A DNA stretch of 64,000 bases, from positions 929,534-993,533 of the forward strand of contig JAPSJW010000001.1 of the NCBI GenBank assembly GCA_031177985.1, in the 5' to 3' direction. Shown one piece after another: positions 48,770 to 59,160 of this stretch. Position 1 is the first letter of the stretch, and every line of letters starts with the position of its first letter. The translations under genes were made by a program, and so were the position numbers. The stretch comes from Microbacteriaceae bacterium. Lineage in GTDB: Bacteria > Actinomycetota > Actinomycetes > Actinomycetales > Microbacteriaceae. The notes under the pieces were generated by a model. The model was not told where the DNA came from. It searched no databases and saw nothing but the letters and a program-made list of their open reading frames with translations.

Positions 48770-49741
48770 ATGACCTCAGCCGACCTCATCGAGAAGATCG
48801 TTCAAGTCCTCATCGGCCTCGCTGTGTTCGCGGCGGTCGTGGGGCTCGTCATGTTCCTGGTCGACAGGGCGCCGAAGAAGCGCCGCGACGTCGTCCAGCT
48901 GATCGCGTTCCTCGCGCCCGCCGTCCTCCTCCTCGGTGCGGGCCTCGTCTGGCCCGCGCTGCGCACCACAGGGCTCGCGTTCACCAGTCGGAGCGGCGCC
49001 TTCGTCGGCTTCGAGAACTTCGCCTGGATCTTCACCCAGGAGGATGCGCTCATCACGGTGCGCAACACGATCATCTGGGTCGTGCTCGTGCCGCTGCTGT
49101 CGACCATCGTGGGGCTCGCCTACGCGGTGTTCATCGACAAGTCGCGCGGTGAGAAGTACTTCAAGGCGCTCGTGTTCATGCCGATGGCGATCTCGTTCGT
49201 CGGCGCGAGCATCATCTGGCGGTTCGTCTACGAGTACCGCCAGGCGGACGACCCGCAGATCGGACTCCTCAACGCGATCGTCACGGCGTTCGGCGCAGAA
49301 CCCGTGCGGTGGCTGCAGGAGCCGCCGGTCAACACGTTCCTGCTCATCATCGTGATGATCTGGATCCAGACCGGGTTCGCGATGGTCGTGCTCTCCGCGT
49401 CGATCAAGGGCATCCCGACGGAGCAGATCGAGGCGGCTCAGCTCGACGGCACCAACGCCTGGCAGCGCTTCCGCAACGTGACGCTCCCCGGCATCCGCGG
49501 ATCTCTCGTGGTCGTCGTGACGACGATCTCGATCGCGACGCTCAAGGTGTTCGACATCGTCCGCACGATGACCGCGGGCAACTACGACACGAGCGTCATC
49601 GCCAACGAGATGGTCACGCAGGCGTTCCGCGCCGGCGAACCCGGACGGGGCTCGGCGCTGGCCGTCGTGCTGTTCATCCTGGTTCTCCCGATCGTCATCT
49701 ACAACATCCGCATCCTGCGGCAGCAGAGGGAGATCCGATGA
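48770..49741 (+). CDS. Sugar ABC permease, MalF type
   Basis: A 323-residue permease with about seven or eight helices. The conserved EAA loop is EQIEAAQLDGTNAWQRFRNV followed by TLPGI, near residue 225. The first helix pair precedes LAPAVLLLGAGLVWPALR. It forms the channel with the MalG-type protein encoded next, and their genes overlap by four bases. No ATPase gene is in the operon. Confidence 0.93.
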   Translation: MTSADLIEKIVQVLIGLAVFAAVVGLVMFLVDRAPKKRRDVVQLIAFLAPAVLLLGAGLVWPALRTTGLAFTSRSGAFVGFENFAWIFTQEDALITVRNTIIWVVLVPLLSTIVGLAYAVFIDKSRGEKYFKALVFMPMAISFVGASIIWRFVYEYRQADDPQIGLLNAIVTAFGAEPVRWLQEPPVNTFLLIIVMIWIQTGFAMVVLSASIKGIPTEQIEAAQLDGTNAWQRFRNVTLPGIRGSLVVVVTTISIATLKVFDIVRTMTAGNYDTSVIANEMVTQAFRAGEPGRGSALAVVLFILVLPIVIYNIRILRQQREIR

Positions 49742-50712
49742 CCTCCACGACACCCAACGTCGCGGCCACCCTTCCGGCCGACAGCACGCGGGCCGACGAC
49801 ACCACCAAGGCGAAGCGGGTCAAGCGCCGCCTGACGTCGCGCGGCGCGACCATCGCCTCGCTCATCATCGCCATCATCTGGACGATCCCGACCTTCGGTC
49901 TCTTCGTCTCCTCGTTCCGTCCTCGCGAGGAGATCATCGAGAACGGATGGTGGACGATCTTCCAGAACTGGGGCCTGACGCTCGAGAACTACCAGGAGGT
50001 GCTGCTGTCGCCCTCGGTGTCGGCGCCGCAGCTCGGGTCGTACTTCGTCAACTCCATCGCGATCGCGATCCCGGCCACGATCTTCCCGCTCGTGATCGCG
50101 TCGATGGCGGCGTACGCGTTGGCCTGGATCAAGTTCAAGGGCGCGTCGACGATCTTCATCGTGATCTTCGCGCTGCAGATCGTGCCGCTGCAGATGGCGC
50201 TCATCCCGCTGCTGCAGATCTTCACCGGAGTCATCACGCCGGCGCAGAACTGGATCTCGGAGGTGCTGCCGTTCATCCCGACGAGCAACTACCTGCAGAT
50301 CTGGATCGCGCACACGATCTTCGCCCTGCCGTTGGCGATCTTCCTGCTGCACAACTTCATTTCGGAGATCCCCGGTGAGGTGATCGAGGCGGCCCGCGTC
50401 GACGGCGCGAGCCACAGCCAGGTGTTCTTCCGGATCGTGCTGCCGCTGGCGCTCCCCGCGCTCGCGAGCTTCGCGATCTTCCAGTTCCTCTGGGTGTGGA
50501 ACGACCTCCTGGTGGCGCTCATCTTCTCGGGCGGCACGTCGGAGGCGGCACCGCTGACCCAGCGTCTGGCGGAGCTGGTGGGCAGTCGCGGGCAGGAGTG
50601 GCAGCGCCTCACGGCCGCAGCGTTCGTGTCGCTCGTCATTCCGCTCATCGTGTTCTTCGGCCTGCAGCGCTACTTCGTGCGCGGCCTGCTGGCCGGGTCC
50701 ACGAAGGGATAG
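49738..50712 (+). CDS. Sugar ABC permease, MalG type
   Basis: A 324-residue permease with six helices after a charged cytoplasmic N-terminus of about 40 residues. The EAA loop is EVIEAARVDGASHSQVFFRI followed by VLPLALP. The order binding protein, MalF, MalG without an ATPase is typical for actinobacterial sugar importers served by a shared MsiK-type ATPase elsewhere (family knowledge). A terminator hairpin follows the stop. Confidence 0.93.
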   Translation: MTSTTPNVAATLPADSTRADDTTKAKRVKRRLTSRGATIASLIIAIIWTIPTFGLFVSSFRPREEIIENGWWTIFQNWGLTLENYQEVLLSPSVSAPQLGSYFVNSIAIAIPATIFPLVIASMAAYALAWIKFKGASTIFIVIFALQIVPLQMALIPLLQIFTGVITPAQNWISEVLPFIPTSNYLQIWIAHTIFALPLAIFLLHNFISEIPGEVIEAARVDGASHSQVFFRIVLPLALPALASFAIFQFLWVWNDLLVALIFSGGTSEAAPLTQRLAELVGSRGQEWQRLTAAAFVSLVIPLIVFFGLQRYFVRGLLAGSTKG

Positions 50713-50723
50713 CAGCAGAACGG

Positions 50724-50752
50724 AGGGGCGCCGGCCGCAGGTCGGCGCCCCT
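50724..50752 (+). terminator. Terminator of the sugar importer operon
   Basis: AGGGGCGCCG (50724-50733) pairs perfectly with CGGCGCCCCT (50743-50752), followed by TTCC. It lies 11 bases after the MalG-type stop. Confidence 0.8.
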
Positions 50753-50771
50753 TTCCGTTCCCCGCCCCCGA

Positions 50772-50831
50772 TGTCAGGTTTTCGGACCGACGAGCGGTTC
50801 GTGCCCCCGTCGCCGGTCCGAAAACCTGACA
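50772..50831. repeat. 18-bp-arm inverted repeat with a third degenerate copy
   Basis: TGTCAGGTTTTCGGACCG (50772-50789) and its complement at 50814-50831 are perfect over 18 bp with a 24-base loop. A further related word, GGCCCGAGAACCCGACA, follows at 50838-50854 in the orientation of the right arm. The element sits between two plus-strand genes, after a separate terminator, so it is not needed for termination. Confidence 0.8.
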
Positions 50832-50933
50832 ATCGCCGGCCCGAGAACCCGACAGGGGACGTCCGACATACCACCCGTTCCGCCGAGGGCGGACGCGCGG
50901 CGGCCGGTCGGCGGCCCGATCTAGGGTGAGGGA

Positions 50934-52808
50934 ATGAACGATCGCGGCGGCCAGTCCGGAAGGTTCGGCAAGCCGCGCACCCGCATCAGCGCCGACGACG
51001 CCGAGGCGCAGCGGGCCGCGAACGCCGCCGCACCGAAGATCCCCGACCTGCTGAGCCGCATCGGCGACCTCTTCAAGCCGCACCGCACCGCGCTGATCCT
51101 GACGATCGTGCTCGTGCTGGTGGGTGCCGCGCTCACCGTGCTTCCGCCGCTGCTCACCCAGCGGGCGTTCGACGAGGGGCTCTTCCCCGTGAACGGCGAC
51201 GGCCCGAACATGCCGGTGCTCGTCGAGCTCGTGTCGCTCATGGTGCTGCTCTTCATCGCGAGCGCGGCACTCGGGGTGTGGCAGACGTACCTCACCGCAT
51301 CCGTCGGCAACTCGGTGATGGGCGCCCTGCGGGTGCGGCTGTTCTCGCACCTGCAGCGGATGGAGCTCGGCTTCTTCACGCGCACGAAGACGGGCGTCAT
51401 CCAGTCGCGGCTGCAGAACGACGTCGGCGGCGTGGCGGGAGTGCTCACCAACACGATCTCGAGTGTGCTCGGCAACACCGTCACGGTCGCCGCCGCATTC
51501 GTGTCGATGCTCGTTCTGTCGTGGCAGCTCACCCTCGTGGCCGTCATCCTCATGCCGATCCTGGTGATCGCGCAGCGCAGGGTCGGTCAGGTGCGGGCGA
51601 AGATCGCGGCGCGCACGCAGGAGTCGCTGTCGGAGATGACCGCGATCACCCAGGAGACCCTGAGCGTCTCGGGCATCCTGCTCTCGAAGAGCTTCACCCG
51701 GCAGAACGCCGAGATCGAGCGCTACTCGAGCGAGAACCGCACGCAGATCCGGCTGCAGGTGCAGCAGCAGATGAGCGGGCAGTGGTTCTTCGCGATGGTG
51801 CAGATCTTCCTTGCGATCATCCCGGCGGTCGTCTACCTCGTGGCGGCCTGGCTGATCCTGCAGGAGGTGCCCGTCACCGCCGGCACGATCGTCGCCTTCA
51901 CGACGGTGCAGGCCCGGCTCATGTGGCCGCTGCTCGGGCTCATGCGGGTCGCTCTCGACCTGCAGACCTCGTCGGCGCTGTTCGCGCGCATCTTCGAATA
52001 CCTCGACCTGAAGCCGTCGATCTCCGACAAGCCGGGGGCGACGGATGTGGACCCCAGCCGGCTGGGCGAGGTCGCCTTCGAGGAGGTCCTGTTCCGGTAC
52101 CCCGACACTCCCGACGACGCGCCCGCGACCCTCAAGGGCGTCTCGTTCCGCATCGAGCCCGGCCAGTTCGCGGCCTTCGTCGGACCGTCGGGAGCAGGCA
52201 AGACGACGATCAGCTACCTCATCCCGCGGCTGCATGACGTGAGCGGCGGACGCGTGCTCTTCGCGGGCGACGACGTGCGCGACCTGCGCGGCGAGGATCT
52301 CGTGCGCCACATCGGCATCGTGAGCCAGGAGACCTACCTGTTCCACGCGTCGATCGCCGAGAACCTCCGCTACGCGAACCCCGAGGCGACGGATGCGGAC
52401 CTCGAGCGTGCGGCGCGCGCGGCGAACATCCACGAGACGATCGCCTCGTTCCCCGACGGCTACGACACCGTGGTGGGGGAGCGCGGCTACCGGCTGAGCG
52501 GCGGCGAGAAGCAGCGCATCGCGATCGCGCGGGTGCTGCTCAAGGACCCGGCCGTGCTCATCCTCGACGAGGCGACGAGCGCGCTCGACTCCATCTCGGA
52601 GCGCGTCGTGCAGCAGGCGCTCGAGGAGGCGAAGCGGGGGCGCACGACCATCGCGATCGCCCACCGGCTCTCGACGATCGTGGATGCGGATGTCGTCTTC
52701 GTCGTCGACGCGGGACGCATCGTCGAGTCGGGCACCCACGACGAGCTGCTCGAGCGGGGCGGCGTGTACGCACGGCTGTACGAGCAGCAGGCTCGGCTGA
52801 GCGCCTGA
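50934..52808 (+). CDS. ABC exporter, fused membrane and ATPase domains
   Basis: A 624-residue half-transporter of the type IV exporter class. Six helices lie within about residues 50-345, and the ATPase domain at about 375-610 has Walker A VGPSGAGKTT, signature LSGGEKQRIAIAR, Walker B VLILDEATSALD and H-loop IAHRLST. It should act as a dimer exporting lipids, peptides or drugs. The N-terminus is charged and about 45 residues long. It is a single-gene unit. Confidence 0.93.
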   Translation: MNDRGGQSGRFGKPRTRISADDAEAQRAANAAAPKIPDLLSRIGDLFKPHRTALILTIVLVLVGAALTVLPPLLTQRAFDEGLFPVNGDGPNMPVLVELVSLMVLLFIASAALGVWQTYLTASVGNSVMGALRVRLFSHLQRMELGFFTRTKTGVIQSRLQNDVGGVAGVLTNTISSVLGNTVTVAAAFVSMLVLSWQLTLVAVILMPILVIAQRRVGQVRAKIAARTQESLSEMTAITQETLSVSGILLSKSFTRQNAEIERYSSENRTQIRLQVQQQMSGQWFFAMVQIFLAIIPAVVYLVAAWLILQEVPVTAGTIVAFTTVQARLMWPLLGLMRVALDLQTSSALFARIFEYLDLKPSISDKPGATDVDPSRLGEVAFEEVLFRYPDTPDDAPATLKGVSFRIEPGQFAAFVGPSGAGKTTISYLIPRLHDVSGGRVLFAGDDVRDLRGEDLVRHIGIVSQETYLFHASIAENLRYANPEATDADLERAARAANIHETIASFPDGYDTVVGERGYRLSGGEKQRIAIARVLLKDPAVLILDEATSALDSISERVVQQALEEAKRGRTTIAIAHRLSTIVDADVVFVVDAGRIVESGTHDELLERGGVYARLYEQQARLSA

Positions 52809-52900
52809 CTCAACCTGAGTCGCGCTCGTTCGGGTGCGGTTCACCTTCGGGCAACGCGTCCTCTCTACCGTGAGCGGGCTCCGACCGACGAAGGACCCTC

Positions 52901-55900
52901 ATGCGCGCTCGCCCCCGTCCCCTCGCCCTCCTGCTGGCTCTCGCCGTGCTCGGCACGGGAGGGCTCGCCACCGCGGCTCCCGCTGCCGCGGCGCCGGAGA
53001 CCGGCGGGCTGAACCTCGAGGGCGCCGGCTCGGCGCTCCTGACCGCCGGAACCGAGGCGATCGCTCCCGGTCTCGATCTGACGTCGTTCCGCCGGCAGCA
53101 GCCGAACGGGTGGGTGTCGGGCCACGTGCTGGCGGCCGACCTCTCGACGCCGACCCTGTCGCTCGACGTGCTCGACTCCGGCACGGTCAGCGGCGGGGCC
53201 ACCGTGACCGATCAGATCGCGGGCACTGGCGCCGTCGCCGCGGTCAACGGCGACTACTTCGACATGAACGCCTCCGGCGCTCCGGTCGGCACCAACGTGT
53301 CGCCGAGCGGCGGCATCCGCTCGATCGCCGCCGACCCGCGGCAGACCTTCACGGTGAGCGACGGCATCGCCGCCGTCCGCGCGCTCGGCAGCGCCGCCTC
53401 CGTGACGATCGACGGGGCGCGCACCGACGTCGACGCGGTCAACGCGCCCGGCGTGCCGAGCGGGGCCATCGGCTACTACACCGCTGCGTGGGGAGCCCAC
53501 CCGCTCAGCCGTCCGCTGGGCGGGCCGGGCACGCTGCCCGATCGCATCGCCCGGGTGTCCGTCGTCGACGGCGTGGTCGCCTCGGTGAGTACCGACCCGG
53601 CGAGCGTGGCGGGCCCCACCGCCATCGGCGAGGGCGAGGGCGTGCTCGTCGGACGTGCGGCAGGAGCGGATCTGCTCGCCGGGCTGACCGTGGGCGAGCC
53701 GGTCTCGGTGGAGGTGTCGGTCGACGCGGACGTCGACCTCGCGGTCGGCGGCAGCGAGCGCCTGGTGCGCGACGGCGTGCCCGCCGAGACCGGCGCGGTG
53801 GATGCCAGCCGCACCGCGGTCGGCATCAGCCAGGACGGCACCCGCCTCTGGGTCGTCAGCATCGAGGGTCGTCAGGCGGACGCCAAGGGCATGACGATCA
53901 CCGACCTCGGCCAGTTCATGCTCGACCTGGGCGCATACAACGCCGTCAACCTCGACGGCGGCGGCTCGAGCGCACTGCTGGCCCGCGAGCCCGGCGAGAC
54001 CGAGGCGCAGCTCGTGAACCGCCCGTCGGATGGGACCGAGCGCGTGGTCGCGAACAGCCTGGCCTTCTTCTCGAGCGCGCCGCCCGCGACCGTGCGGGAC
54101 GTGCGAGTCGAGACGGAGCTGGAGACCGCTGACGCGGACGCGGTGCTGCCTGGCCTCGGCCGCACGGTCACCGGGGTCGGCCTCGACGCGAACTACACCG
54201 GCGTGCCGACCGACGGACGCTTCACGAACGGCGACGGTCGCCTGACCGTCGAGCAGCAGGACGGCGGGACGGCGCGGGTCGTCGGCGTCGCGCCCGGCGA
54301 CACGACGGTCTCCTACACAGCGGAGCGCAAGACGGCGTCTGCGCCACTGCGGGTGCTCGGCGAGCTCGTGCGGGTGCGCCCGAGCGAGACGGTGGTCTCC
54401 CTCGCCGACCCGGGCTCCACCGCGCTGGTGCGGCTCACGGGCCTGGACGGCGACGGCTTCGGCGCCCCGATCGAGGTCGCGGATGTCCAGGTCGAGTCGG
54501 GTGCGGACGTCACGGTGACTCCGTCAGGGCTCGACGGCTTCCTCATCACTCCCGCGGTGGACAGCGGCGCGGCGACGGTGACGTTCACGGTGCAGGGTGT
54601 CTCGGTCGATGTCGCCGTGACGGTCGGCTACCGCACGCAGAGCGTCGCGGACTTCGCCGACGGTGCGAGCTGGACGGCCGCTCACGACCGCGCACCGGGT
54701 GGCGCGCTCACGACCACCACCGGCCCGAACGGTGAGCCCGCGCTCGACCTCCGCTACGACTTCACCCAGAGCACGGGAACCCGTGGCTTCTACGCCGTCG
54801 TGCCCGAGGGTACGGCCGGCCGCGTGCTCGACGGGCAGCCTCGCGCGCTCACGCTCTGGATCAACGGCGACGGCACGGGGGTGTGGCCGCGCATCCAGCT
54901 GCGCACCGGCGCCGGCACCACCGTGAACCTCGACGGCCCGTTCGTCACCTGGGAGGGCTGGCAGCAGGCTCGCTTCACGGTTCCCGCGGGGACCCAGTAC
55001 CCGCTCACGCTGCAGCGCATCCGCTTCCTCGAGACGAAGGCCGCGGTGAGCTACCAGGGCCACCTGCAGATCGCCGGGCTCGAGGCGGTCGTGCCGCCGA
55101 CCGTCGAGCAGCCGAGCGAGCAGCGCGTTCACGATCCGGTGATCATCACCGACGGCACCGTCGACGACCGGCCGCAGCGCATCGCGGTGCTGAGCGACTC
55201 CCAGTTCGTCGGACGCAACCCCGACAGCGACATCGTCGCGGCCGCCCGTCGCGCCCTGCGGGAGATCGCCGCGGCGGAGCCCGACCTGCTCGTGATCGAC
55301 GGCGACTTCGTCGACGAGGCGGCGCCGATCGACTTCGAGCTGGCGCAGCGCGTTCTCGACGAGGAGGTCGGCGACGCGCTGCCGTACCTCTACGTACCCG
55401 GCAACCACGAGGTGATGGGCGGGGACATCAGCAACTTCGAGTCGTTCTTCGGCGACACCCGCCACTCGATCCGGGTGGGCAGCACCCAGATCGTCACGCT
55501 CAACAGCGCGAACGGCTCCTTCCGGGCGAGCGAGCCCGACCAGCTGCGGTGGTTCGAGCAGCAGCTCGATGAAGCCGCCGCGGACGACGAGGTGACCGGC
55601 GTGCTGGTCTTCGCGCACCACCCGGCCGATGACCCGCTGCCCAACAAGGCGAGCCAGCTGGGCGACCGCACGGAGGCGGCGGCGTTCACCGAGCGCCTCG
55701 GCGAGTTCCGCGCCGACACCGGCAAGTCGATCGCGGTGGTCAATGCGCATGTCGGCATGTTCCACGCGACGAGCACGGATGGCGTCTCGCGCCTCATCAA
55801 CGGCAACTCCGGCAAGTCGCCGTCGTCGACGCCTGCCGATGGCGGTTTCACCGGCTGGACGATGCTCGGCATCGACCCGGCGGAGGGGCTCGTCGGATCC

Positions 55901-56494
55901 GATCCGGTGACGGTGGAGGACCGCATCGACTGGATGCGCGCGGAGACCCAGGCCCGAGTGGACGAGCTGGTGCTCGACGCTCCGGTGGTGCTCGAGGTCG
56001 GCGAGCTCGTCCCGGTGTCGGCCACGCTGACGCAGGACGGGGGCCGCCAGGTGCCGGTCGCCTGGCCGGTCAGCGCGGACTGGGCGGGCGAGGGCGTCGT
56101 CGTGGATGCGGCGAGCGGGGCTCTCGAGGCCGCGGCCGGCGTGCTGCGCCTCAACCCCGCCACCGGTGAGCTGCTCGCGACAGCACCGGGCACAGCGACC
56201 CTCTCGGTGACCGTGAACGGCGTCAGCGCCGAGGTCGAGGTGACCGTGATCGGGCTGCCGGACGAGCCGGGCGAGGAGCCGGGCGGCCCGGGCGAGCCCG
56301 GTCCCGGTGAGCCGGGCCCGGGGACGGGTGACGGCGGCTCCGACCCGGGCGCGGGCGCCGGGGGCGACGGGGGCGACCTGGCCTCGACCGGAACCGACCC
56401 GAGCGGGCTGATCGCCTTCGCTCTCGTGGTGCTGCTGGGCGGGGCGGTGGCGCTCGTGGGCGCCCGCCGCGTCCGTTCGTCGCGGGCCGGGTAG
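52901..56494 (+). CDS. Wall-anchored phosphodiester glycosidase and metallophosphoesterase fusion
   Basis: A 1197-residue secreted multidomain protein. A signal peptide ends near residue 31 (AAPAAAAPE). The phosphodiester glycosidase (NAGPA-type) domain is at about 95-395, with AAVNGDYFDMNASGAPVGTN and the catalytic-region NLDGGGSSALL. Beta-sandwich and carbohydrate-binding-like regions follow (about 400-740). A calcineurin-like metallophosphoesterase lies at about 755-985, with VLSDSQF, VIDGDFVDE, PGNHEVMGG, FAHHPADD and NAHVGMFH. A Gly/Pro/Glu linker leads to LASTG near 1162, a helix and a basic tail, the sorting signal for class E sortases (LAxTG). It probably cleaves phospho-linked glycans at the cell surface (inference). 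Confidence 0.88.
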   Translation: MRARPRPLALLLALAVLGTGGLATAAPAAAAPETGGLNLEGAGSALLTAGTEAIAPGLDLTSFRRQQPNGWVSGHVLAADLSTPTLSLDVLDSGTVSGGATVTDQIAGTGAVAAVNGDYFDMNASGAPVGTNVSPSGGIRSIAADPRQTFTVSDGIAAVRALGSAASVTIDGARTDVDAVNAPGVPSGAIGYYTAAWGAHPLSRPLGGPGTLPDRIARVSVVDGVVASVSTDPASVAGPTAIGEGEGVLVGRAAGADLLAGLTVGEPVSVEVSVDADVDLAVGGSERLVRDGVPAETGAVDASRTAVGISQDGTRLWVVSIEGRQADAKGMTITDLGQFMLDLGAYNAVNLDGGGSSALLAREPGETEAQLVNRPSDGTERVVANSLAFFSSAPPATVRDVRVETELETADADAVLPGLGRTVTGVGLDANYTGVPTDGRFTNGDGRLTVEQQDGGTARVVGVAPGDTTVSYTAERKTASAPLRVLGELVRVRPSETVVSLADPGSTALVRLTGLDGDGFGAPIEVADVQVESGADVTVTPSGLDGFLITPAVDSGAATVTFTVQGVSVDVAVTVGYRTQSVADFADGASWTAAHDRAPGGALTTTTGPNGEPALDLRYDFTQSTGTRGFYAVVPEGTAGRVLDGQPRALTLWINGDGTGVWPRIQLRTGAGTTVNLDGPFVTWEGWQQARFTVPAGTQYPLTLQRIRFLETKAAVSYQGHLQIAGLEAVVPPTVEQPSEQRVHDPVIITDGTVDDRPQRIAVLSDSQFVGRNPDSDIVAAARRALREIAAAEPDLLVIDGDFVDEAAPIDFELAQRVLDEEVGDALPYLYVPGNHEVMGGDISNFESFFGDTRHSIRVGSTQIVTLNSANGSFRASEPDQLRWFEQQLDEAAADDEVTGVLVFAHHPADDPLPNKASQLGDRTEAAAFTERLGEFRADTGKSIAVVNAHVGMFHATSTDGVSRLINGNSGKSPSSTPADGGFTGWTMLGIDPAEGLVGSDPVTVEDRIDWMRAETQARVDELVLDAPVVLEVGELVPVSATLTQDGGRQVPVAWPVSADWAGEGVVVDAASGALEAAAGVLRLNPATGELLATAPGTATLSVTVNGVSAEVEVTVIGLPDEPGEEPGGPGEPGPGEPGPGTGDGGSDPGAGAGGDGGDLASTGTDPSGLIAFALVVLLGGAVALVGARRVRSSRAG

Positions 56495-56532
56495 GGGCGC
56501 TCGGGGAGCCGTAATACACAGCACCCCGCTGT

Positions 56533-56538
56533 TAGCGT
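56533..56538 (+). promoter_or_regulatory. -10-like TAGCGT, leaderless start
   Basis: TAGCGT ends six bases before the ATG at 56545 and no ribosome-binding site is present. A leaderless transcript is likely for the cbs-metB operon. Confidence 0.5.
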
Positions 56539-56544
56539 CTTCCT

Positions 56545-57909
<1,365 letters not shown>

Positions 57910-57932
57910 ACCACCTCCCCGGAAAGAAGCCC

Positions 57933-59087
57933 GTGTCCGATTCCCTCGGTTTCTCCACCCGCGCCGTCCACGCCGGTCAGGTGCCCGACGCCACCACCGG
58001 CTCTGTCACCCCGCCGCTGCACCTCACCTCCACCTTCCTGCAGGACGGCATCGGCGGCTTCCGCAGCGGCTACGAGTACGCCAGAGCGGCGAACCCCACG
58101 CGTGACGCGCTGCAGACCCAGCTCGCCGCGCTCGAAGGCGGCGCCCGCGCCTACAGCTTCGCGTCGGGACTCGCCGCAGAAGACACGCTGCTGCGCGCTC
58201 TGCTGAAGCCCGGCGACCACATCCTCATGGGCAACGACGTCTACGGCGGCACCCACCGGCTGGTGAACCGCGTGTTCGTGCCGTGGGGCATCTCGCTCTC
58301 CACCGCCGAGTTCGGCGACCTGGATGCGGTGCGCGCCGCCCTGCGACCCGACGCCACGAAGGTGCTCTGGGTCGAGACGCCGAGCAACCCGCTGATGAAG
58401 GTGACCGACATCGCCGCGCTCGTGGAGCTCGGGCACGAGGTGGGTGCGACGGTCGTGGTCGACAACACCTTCGCCTCGCCGTACCTGCAGCAGCCGCTCT
58501 CGCTCGGTGCCGACGTCGTCGTGCACTCCACGACGAAGTACCTGGGCGGTCACTCAGACGTGCTCGGCGGCGCCGTGGTCACGAGCGACGAGGAGATCGC
58601 GGAACGGGTCGGCTTCCTGCAGTTCGGCGTCGGCGCCGTCTCCGGACCGCTCGACGCCTGGCTCACGACCCGCGGCATCAAGACTCTCGCCGTGCGCATG
58701 GAGCGGCACTCCGACAACGCGGAGGCGGTCGTCGCCGCGCTCGAGGGTCACCCCAAGCTCGACGCGGTCTATTACCCCGGCCTGCCGACGCATCCCGGCC
58801 ACGACATCGCCAAGCGGCAGATGCGGCGCTTCGGCGGCATGATCTCGCTCGCGGTGAAGGGCGGTCCGGATGCGGCGCGTCGCCTCGCCGAGTCCACCTC
58901 GCTCTTCCTGCTGGCCGAGTCGCTGGGCGGGGTCGAGTCGCTCATCGGATACCCGTCGGAGATGACCCACGCCTCGGTGCGCGGCACCGCGCTGGAGGTG
59001 CCGGAGAACGTCGTGCGACTCTCCGTCGGCATCGAGGACGCAGACGACCTCGTCGCCGATCTGCTCGAGACGCTCGACCGCCTCTAG
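57933..59087 (+). CDS. metB: Cystathionine gamma-synthase/lyase
   Basis: A 384-residue Cys/Met-metabolism PLP enzyme. FSTRAVHAGQVPDATTGSVT starts the fold, YARAANPTRDALQTQLAALE and VETPSNPLMKVTDI follow, and the PLP lysine is in VVVHSTTKYLGGHSDVLGG near residue 202. GTG 57933 was chosen because GGAAAGAAG lies upstream. Sequence alone does not separate synthase from lyase; pairing with cbs suggests the lyase direction, homocysteine to cysteine. Confidence 0.9.
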   Translation: MSDSLGFSTRAVHAGQVPDATTGSVTPPLHLTSTFLQDGIGGFRSGYEYARAANPTRDALQTQLAALEGGARAYSFASGLAAEDTLLRALLKPGDHILMGNDVYGGTHRLVNRVFVPWGISLSTAEFGDLDAVRAALRPDATKVLWVETPSNPLMKVTDIAALVELGHEVGATVVVDNTFASPYLQQPLSLGADVVVHSTTKYLGGHSDVLGGAVVTSDEEIAERVGFLQFGVGAVSGPLDAWLTTRGIKTLAVRMERHSDNAEAVVAALEGHPKLDAVYYPGLPTHPGHDIAKRQMRRFGGMISLAVKGGPDAARRLAESTSLFLLAESLGGVESLIGYPSEMTHASVRGTALEVPENVVRLSVGIEDADDLVADLLETLDRL

Positions 59088-59160
59088 TCGGAGTGCGCGC
59101 CGTGCCGCACTGGCGGTTTTTCGTGTACCGCTGTCATCCCGCCACTGCCACAGTGGTGCG

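Noticed and set aside
54524..56524. A 666-codon open frame on the minus strand opposite the wall-anchored enzyme gene
   Set aside because: It is a shadow of the GC-rich coding strand: composition is Arg/Ala/Val-rich, no domain is recognised, and it lies wholly opposite well-supported domains.
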